The notes under the pieces are model-generated. The model made no database searches. It was given only the letters and a program-made list of their open reading frames with translations, and was not told the DNA's origin. Made by a program: the position numbers and the translations under genes. A DNA stretch of 64,000 bases from Achromobacter sp. AONIH1 (GTDB lineage: Bacteria > Pseudomonadota > Gammaproteobacteria > Burkholderiales > Burkholderiaceae_B): NCBI RefSeq assembly GCF_002902905.1, contig NZ_CP026124.1:2232001-2296000 (forward strand), in the 5' to 3' direction. Positions within the stretch are counted from its first letter, which is position 1. Each line of letters begins with the position of its first letter. Below are positions 63,876-64,000 of the stretch, piece after piece.

Positions 63876-64000
63876 TCAAAACTGGTGGACGTAGAACAGA
63901 TTGACAACATTGCCCGCGGCGGCATTCTCCACCTTCACCGGCAGATACAGGTTCACGTTGACGAAGTTGCGCGGGTCCAGCGTCCAGGAAACACCAGGAC
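63876..64000 (-). CDS. 3' end of a probable outer-membrane protein gene (partial)
   Basis: The minus strand is open from the window edge to a TGA at 63878-63876, giving about 41 residues that include 'LDPRNFVNVNLYLPVKVENA' and end 'VVNLFYVHQF'. The alternating hydrophobic pattern and final Phe look like the last strand of an outer-membrane beta-barrel, perhaps of the same kind as the channel at 30363. The rest is outside the window. Confidence 0.55.
   Translation of the reverse strand, partial: PGVSWTLDPRNFVNVNLYLPVKVENAAAGNVVNLFYVHQF

Overview
High-GC proteobacterial DNA, most like a beta-proteobacterium of the Alcaligenaceae/Burkholderiales (orphan Bug-type solute-binding protein, arrangement of the ben-cat-pca genes); Pseudomonas cannot be excluded. 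The left part is the conjugation core of an integrative conjugative element (ICE) of the PFGI-1/ICEclc class (genomic-island-type T4SS, MPF-G). The rest is catabolic and efflux cargo. No integrase, att site, tRNA or rRNA gene is visible, so both ends of the element lie outside the window or were not recognised.

1) 0.3-27.4 kb, ICE core. A first block runs pilL-type lipoprotein, coiled-coil membrane protein, PFL_4693 protein, lytic transglycosylase, PFL_4695 protein, TraD coupling ATPase and PFL_4697 membrane protein. A second block runs RAQPRD protein, small membrane proteins, TraE/TraK/TraB/TraV-like proteins, TraC ATPase, DsbA-like protein and RadC. A third block runs PFL_4709/4710/4711 proteins, a small membrane protein and TraG. 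The relaxase (MobH/TraI type) follows. Accessory insertions interrupt the core: a small hypothetical gene at 6.4 kb, an MFS efflux pump with a MmyB-type regulator beside a LysR remnant at 16.2-18.7 kb, and DUF3742 plus a RES/Xre toxin-antitoxin pair at 23.5-25.3 kb.

2) 27.4-32.6 kb, a visibly AT-richer module: a GAF-Fis regulator without an AAA+ domain, divergent from a GMC oxidoreductase, an outer-membrane channel-like protein and a class-3-like aldehyde dehydrogenase. It looks like an alcohol-to-acid oxidation unit of different origin.

3) 32.7-54.6 kb, a colinear minus-strand series of 20 genes read away from catB: catB, catA, benABCD, a RidA-family gene, benK, pcaI, pcaJ, pcaF, pcaD, catC, a Bug binding protein, benzaldehyde dehydrogenase, aryl-alcohol dehydrogenase, an AAHS permease, benE and two dynamin-like GTPases. 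A divergent LysR gene (catR/benM type) and an ATAC-N7-GTAT operator sit at its head. Together these encode the whole route benzyl alcohol -> benzaldehyde -> benzoate -> catechol -> 3-oxoadipate -> succinyl-CoA + acetyl-CoA, plus at least three uptake systems. The striking feature is that benE and the two GTPase genes are joined by 4-base stop/start overlaps.

4) 54.6-64 kb: an AraC-family pseudogene directly after catR, then small efflux/redox modules, several with their own regulator: LysR and MFS; LLM flavin oxidoreductase; alpha/beta hydrolase; QorB-like reductase with HxlR; MFS, beta-hydroxyacid dehydrogenase and TetR. The last 125 bases hold the 3' end of a probable outer-membrane protein gene. 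It is unclear whether this part is ICE cargo or chromosome.
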